From Spirodela intermedia (Eukaryota > Streptophyta > Magnoliopsida > Alismatales > Araceae), in NCBI GenBank assembly GCA_902729315.2, contig LR746281.1, positions 3,904,501 through 3,968,500 of the forward strand: 64,000 bases of DNA, given 5' to 3'. The translations under genes and the position numbers were made by a program. Positions 59,688-64,000 of the stretch are shown here, in pieces. Below the pieces are notes generated by a model. It was not told where the DNA came from. It made no database searches and saw only the letters and a list, made by a program, of their open reading frames with translations. Position 1 is the stretch's first letter. Every line of letters begins with the position of its first letter.

Positions 59688-62642
59688 ATGGCATCTTCTG
59701 CCTCTCCTTCGATCACTTCGCCTCAGCTCACCCTCCTCCGGAGAAGATCTCGAGTCGACGAAGCGGGTTCTCTCCACGTCCGTTCGCTGTCTACACGCAA
59801 TCGGCCGTCCATATTGATCCGCAATTCTTCCGCTGCTGCCCGAGCTGGGGCCTCTTCTGCCTTCGGACAGCATAGGCTCTTCCCCATGGTGGGACGAAGG
59901 CCCAGGGCGACGGTGACCCGTCCCAGGGCAGCCGAACAGGAGCAGCAACTGCAAGGTCAGCTCAGTACTTGCATTTTAAGCATTTGAATTGCCATATCCA
60001 TCGGATAATTGGACGACGACACATATCAGAGGGCATCCTCAACTTTCAGACATTGATGAATGGGACATCAATACGTTGTAGGCATATCTTATGAATCACA
60101 GAAGATTATACATGCTTATCAGAAACCATGGAGAGTTGTTCTTTACTCCACCTTACTAATTATACAACCAGAAATTGAAGTTCTCCGTCTTCCAGCCGAT
60201 GTGATTGGGGATTTGATTGAGACCATCTTCTACCTCTTTGATGTTGAATAGAGAGCAGCTGGCTGGGAAGAAACTGTACTATTCAATGGTATTTAACATC
60301 AAACTGGCAGTCACATTGAGATTGCCAATAGGAGACTACTGAACCTTCTGTGATTTCTGTGTTTATGAATTTATCGATACTTGAATTAGATTGTGGCAGA
60401 TGGAATCCTTTTGGGAGAACCATAAACCTCTATTAGTTGCACATTGATGGTATTTTGAGTGCGCAATAATTTTATGGCGTGTTCGTTGTTGATGGGGTCT
60501 CTGAGATATTCTAGAGGATGAAAATAAGTTCTCCCCACATGCTGCTGGGCAAACTGATTACTTCCTAAAAAAGTAACACATACTTGATTTGCCTTTGATG
60601 ATGATATTTATCATTGTCTTGAATATTGAATCTCTTTGGTAACTCACAAATAATCTTTATGCTCATTTGCCTCACATAATATTTACTCTTTGGTTACTGT
60701 ATGCCAGAAGACTTTGCCTCATTCCTATGCTCTGCCTGCCCTTTCCAACATTTTGGTGCCCTAAACATTCATGCAGGCCTGACAAGAAGCAATGAAGAAC
60801 ATATCAAAAGATGTTATTATTGAGTCTTCTAGTTGGAGTTATCATATTGTCTTTTAATGTCTGATACCTTCCACAATATTAATTTCTCTGGAAATAGTTA
60901 ATGAATATCTCGAAGTTTACCATCTTTCTCTGTAGATAAATTCTTTCATGTCAGGAATAAATGGTTCTTGGTATAAGAACCATTAATATATCATGAATAT
61001 TCCATGAAAAGAACGTCATGATTCAATAAAATTGAATAAAATATAGCCTTGCCTTATAAATTTAGACTTTTCATGTCTTGTCACCTCTGATATATAATCC
61101 AGGTCCATTAAGAACCTCGTTGGCGTGGGCAACTAAACTGTCTCGGAAAAATAATATTCTGATTTAACTTTCCCGCTTATTGACAGGTTTTTCTTAGTTT
61201 CAAGTTATTTGACAAGCACGGTTCTAAGATTTGATGGATGGGGTGAGACTAAGCGAAAAGTATTTGAATTTCAATGAAGTATTATATAATTTCTGGTCCA
61301 TGTTAGCATTCATCGATCCTTGCAATGAAGCATTTCAACGTTATTGGATCAGTCATTTCGTCCTTTAGATGATCAGAGAATTATAGGATTAGTTTTCAGT
61401 CTTGTTTGGGTTAATGGCCTGCATCAAGTACTTGCCGAACAAAGCCCTTAAGAGCAATCCAATAGTTTGCCAATCAATTGAAAAGGAGTCAGCCAGGAAA
61501 ATGTTCTTGTGGGACTAAAGTTGGCATTAAGGATCACATGGACACATGACTATATATCAGTGGGGCCTCCCTGAACTTTCTTTCCTTTGCTCAGCCCCAT
61601 TATGGCTATGTCAAATTGGGTCCTGTACATCAGCAGTTTAACTTGAAGTCTTTTTATGTTATTGACTCTCTCAGTGCCTCCTAATTTGGGTTTGTTGGCA
61701 ATTGATTATATTAGACCGATCATATTAGGCTCTACTGATGTTTCCCTCGCCGATTTTGTGTTTTTGTGGACACTGATTTAGGGTTTTGGCCAATCAACCC
61801 CTAAGCCAAATTGAGGCTCATTAATAGGCTTTCTAACATATGAAATTTTGTCTCCCTACTGTGTTCTTTCTTTTCAGGAATGTTGACACATGGTGACCAC
61901 CAAAACCCTCACTCATTGATAATTTTTCCTGTTTAGCTCTCATATTATTTGCAGATTTACCTACAGTTTCTTGTGGGGTTGATCATATTTGACCCTTTTT
62001 GGTTTATATATATAGTCACGTATATTCTTTTCTCTTTGTGACTGTTTATCTTCATTCTCAGGTGAAGTTGAAGGGGAAGTTGTCGACAGCAAAATCTTGC
62101 CATACTGTAGCCTAGACAAGAAAGCTGATAAAAAGACGTTGGGAGAGCTTGAGCAGGAGTTTCTTCAAGCATTACAAGTAAAAAGAAACTGCATGTCTTT
62201 TACCCTTGAAGCATTACACTTATAACTTCGGTTCTTCTGTGCATCTATTTTTATAAAGTGAAAGAGTAATTTTTTCGGTCCAAACTGGTGAACTTTTTTC
62301 AGGCATTTTATTTTGAAAAGAAAGCAATCATGTCAAATGAAGAATTTGACAACCTCAAGGAAGAGCTAATGTGGGAAGGCAGCAGCGTTGTTATGTTAAG
62401 TATGAATCTTCCTAGTTATCATTTTTTCTTCTACCTGTTTCTCCTAAATTTCCCTCTGGAATGATGTTTCAGTTAAAACATTTTCCCGAAGACATCTTTT
62501 ATAGTTGTTTTCTAATGTTTTCAATTTGATCTTGCTACTAGGTCCCGATGAGCAGAAGCTTTTGGAAGCTTCGATGGCTTATGCCTCTGGAAATCCAATA
62601 ATGACAGATGTGGAGTTTGACGAGCTGAAGTTAAAGCTGAAG
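59688..62642 (+). CDS. PGRL1: PGR5-like protein 1 (PGRL1), 5' part: exons 1-4, continues beyond the window
   Basis: PGRL1 is a thylakoid membrane protein that works with PGR5 in cyclic electron flow around photosystem I. Exons: 59688-59955, 62062-62177, 62303-62399 and 62542-62642; all introns are GT-AG and phases fit, giving 194 continuous codons. Exon 1 is a Ser/Arg-rich chloroplast transit peptide (MASSASPSITSPQLTLLRRR). Exons 2-4 give the conserved stromal region: LPYCSLDKKADKKTLGELEQ, FDNLKEELMWEGSSVVML and PDEQKLLEASMAYASGNPIM, ending ELKLKLK. The membrane segments and cysteine-rich C-terminus expected in this family lie to the right, outside the window. The start is the first Met in frame with a transit-peptide composition. 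No disruption seen in these exons. Confidence 0.9.
59956..62061 (+). other. Intron 1 of the PGRL1 gene, about 2.1 kb
   Basis: Donor GTCAGC after GCAAG; acceptor TTCATTCTCAG. It separates the transit-peptide exon from the mature protein. AT-rich, no gene or clear repeat inside. Confidence 0.8.
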
Positions 62643-64000
62643 GTTTATTTTTTAGCTTAATCCATGCAAATATTTATATTTTTTGTAGTAGGACTAAGAT
62701 GTAAACGAATGACAAGACGAATAGGTGATGCTATGCTTTGATCATAAATTTCTTGGTTTATTTTTTAATAAATAATCTATTTAATTTGGATTCAGCTTTG
62801 GTAAGACAAAGAAAACAATAAGTCCAAAGGGAGATTTACAAGAGTGTGGAAATGAAGTGTATTTTCACTCCTATTCATAGAACATAATCTGCTTGTTCTC
62901 CGTTAAGCCTTTTATATGAAACTAGTTCAAAAAGATTATTCATCATTGTTAGAATTCCAATGAGACCAACGGTAATAGACCAGTTCAGAGAGATTATTCA
63001 TAGTTGCTGGATCTCAGATAGACCAACGTTAATAGAGTTAGAAAGAATATACAGATTCATTCTCTGATGTTTTTCCGTGGTCAGCAAATAAATATTAACG
63101 CTTATAGTTATTATAATTCCAGTTTATCATGGACAAATACGGAATCATTTTTTATTTTTCATTATATTCCTCAGTCCAGTCAAAAGGTGTTCTTCCTCTT
63201 CCCATTTCAAGATAGGACAAGGCCAGTCTTTTCTATTCTGTTTGAGGACTAGGTTTTCTTACTGTTTTATGTACAGGATGGGATGAAGTACAAGATTAAG
63301 GTCTGTTGTCTGGATATTTATTGAAAAGACACCCAAATCTGTGTAAATCGTTCAATGGCAAGTAAGATGATTGTGTCACTTATAATTCTGATCTTAAATC
63401 TTACGTTCTGAATTCACTGATTTATTTTCAAAAAGGCCATCATTTAACACTTTAAGTCATGAGCTGCACCAGGATCTATCTATGTGCAGCAGGTTTACCG
63501 GAAAAGTGTGTCAATTGGTCACATTTGATGCAACTCATGATTTATCTGTGCGCAGCAGATAACTAGTTACGGTAAAAGTCATATTGTGTAGCATTGTTAT
63601 GTGGTTGTGCTTTAAACCTGGTAGAACAGATGAAAATATGACCACATATGCACAAGATGGCCCATCCTATATAGTAATGAGGAATTCATTTCGAAAATAG
63701 CGGCCACTGTGGCTCTTATTGCCCTATGCCTGTAATGGTTCCTAGTCACTAAAATGATCCTGGGGGATTTTTTTCCTCCTTGATAAGATTTTTCAGTATC
63801 TGATGTCCAATTTTGATCATCCGATGCTAGCATTAATGGTACTGATATGGCCTTTTGATTCTTAGGGACTTAGTGGTCTCTGGCTGAAACAGTAGGTATG
63901 TTGGTAAATCTATAGTGAGAGGTTCACTGTCATGGAACAAGGCAGAACAGGCATTAATTTCTCCCAAAAATCAAGAGCAATGATGGGAAAGATTATTTAA
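62643..64000 (+). other. PGRL1 intron sequence to the window end
   Basis: Donor GTTTAT after exon 4. AT-rich, without further recognisable PGRL1 exons apart from the doubtful one at 63277-63300. The 61- and 73-codon frames in it carry no family features. Confidence 0.55.
63277..63300 (+). CDS. PGRL1: Possible small exon 5 of PGRL1
   Basis: After acceptor TATGTACAG, 24 bases read DGMKYKIK in phase, followed by GTCTGT as a possible donor. Family members have a Gly after Asp at this place (DG-x), but the rest does not match well, so this could be chance and the true exon may lie beyond the window. Confidence 0.3.

Noticed and set aside
59571-59954. 127-codon minus-strand frame and the 152-codon plus frame at 59417-59875
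   Set aside because: Shadows of the PGRL1 first exon and leader; the frame from 59688 joins exon 2 with correct splicing.

Overview
This is plant nuclear DNA, very probably from an angiosperm and possibly a monocot. The clues are GT-AG introns, an anthocyanidin-synthase gene that is far more GC-rich than its AT-rich surroundings (as in commelinid monocots), a PGRL1-type chloroplast gene, and Ty3/gypsy elements of the Athila/Tat type with a tRNA-Asp primer site. The lineage call is inference.

More than half of the window belongs to one Ty3/gypsy family. Its LTR starts TGATAAGTC, ends GTCA and is about 1.6 kb long. I count twelve LTR copies. From left to right: (A) the 5' end of a minus-strand element at 1-1782, fused head-to-head inside its LTR to (B) a plus-strand element at 1783-8807; (C) a minus-strand element at 8808-16874, the only one with a pol region (protease, RT, RNase H, integrase, all decayed); a solo LTR at 27305-28930; a 480-bp internally deleted LTR at 31421-31900; (D) a full-length element at 33912-41041 with 5-bp target duplications; solo LTRs at 42634-44252 and 46920-48542; and (E) a full-length minus-strand element at 49280-56768.

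B, D and E share the LTR, primer site, Gag and 3' region of C. In place of pol they carry about 1 kb of extra open frame of unknown origin fused to Gag. This makes them a Gag-only, non-autonomous subfamily with an unexplained C-terminal domain, and it is the most interesting object here. They presumably depended on C-like relatives for RT and integrase. B keeps one long frame of 769 codons; D and E are broken and share one frameshift.

There are two host genes. A two-exon anthocyanidin synthase (leucoanthocyanidin dioxygenase) lies on the minus strand at 20754-21965; its catalytic residues are intact but exon 1 has a 2-bp frameshift. A PGR5-like protein 1 (PGRL1) gene starts at 59688 on the plus strand and runs off the right end; four exons are clear and a fifth is doubtful.

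The rest is older repeat debris and anonymous intergenic sequence: a Ty1/copia RT relic near 29.2-29.7 kb, a Gag relic of another gypsy family near 57.5-57.8 kb, a CT-tract repeat family, a GA-rich tract with hairpins at 18.0-19.0 kb, and an unassigned GC-rich block at 25.3-27.3 kb. I see no RNA gene, CRISPR array or bacterial-type feature.
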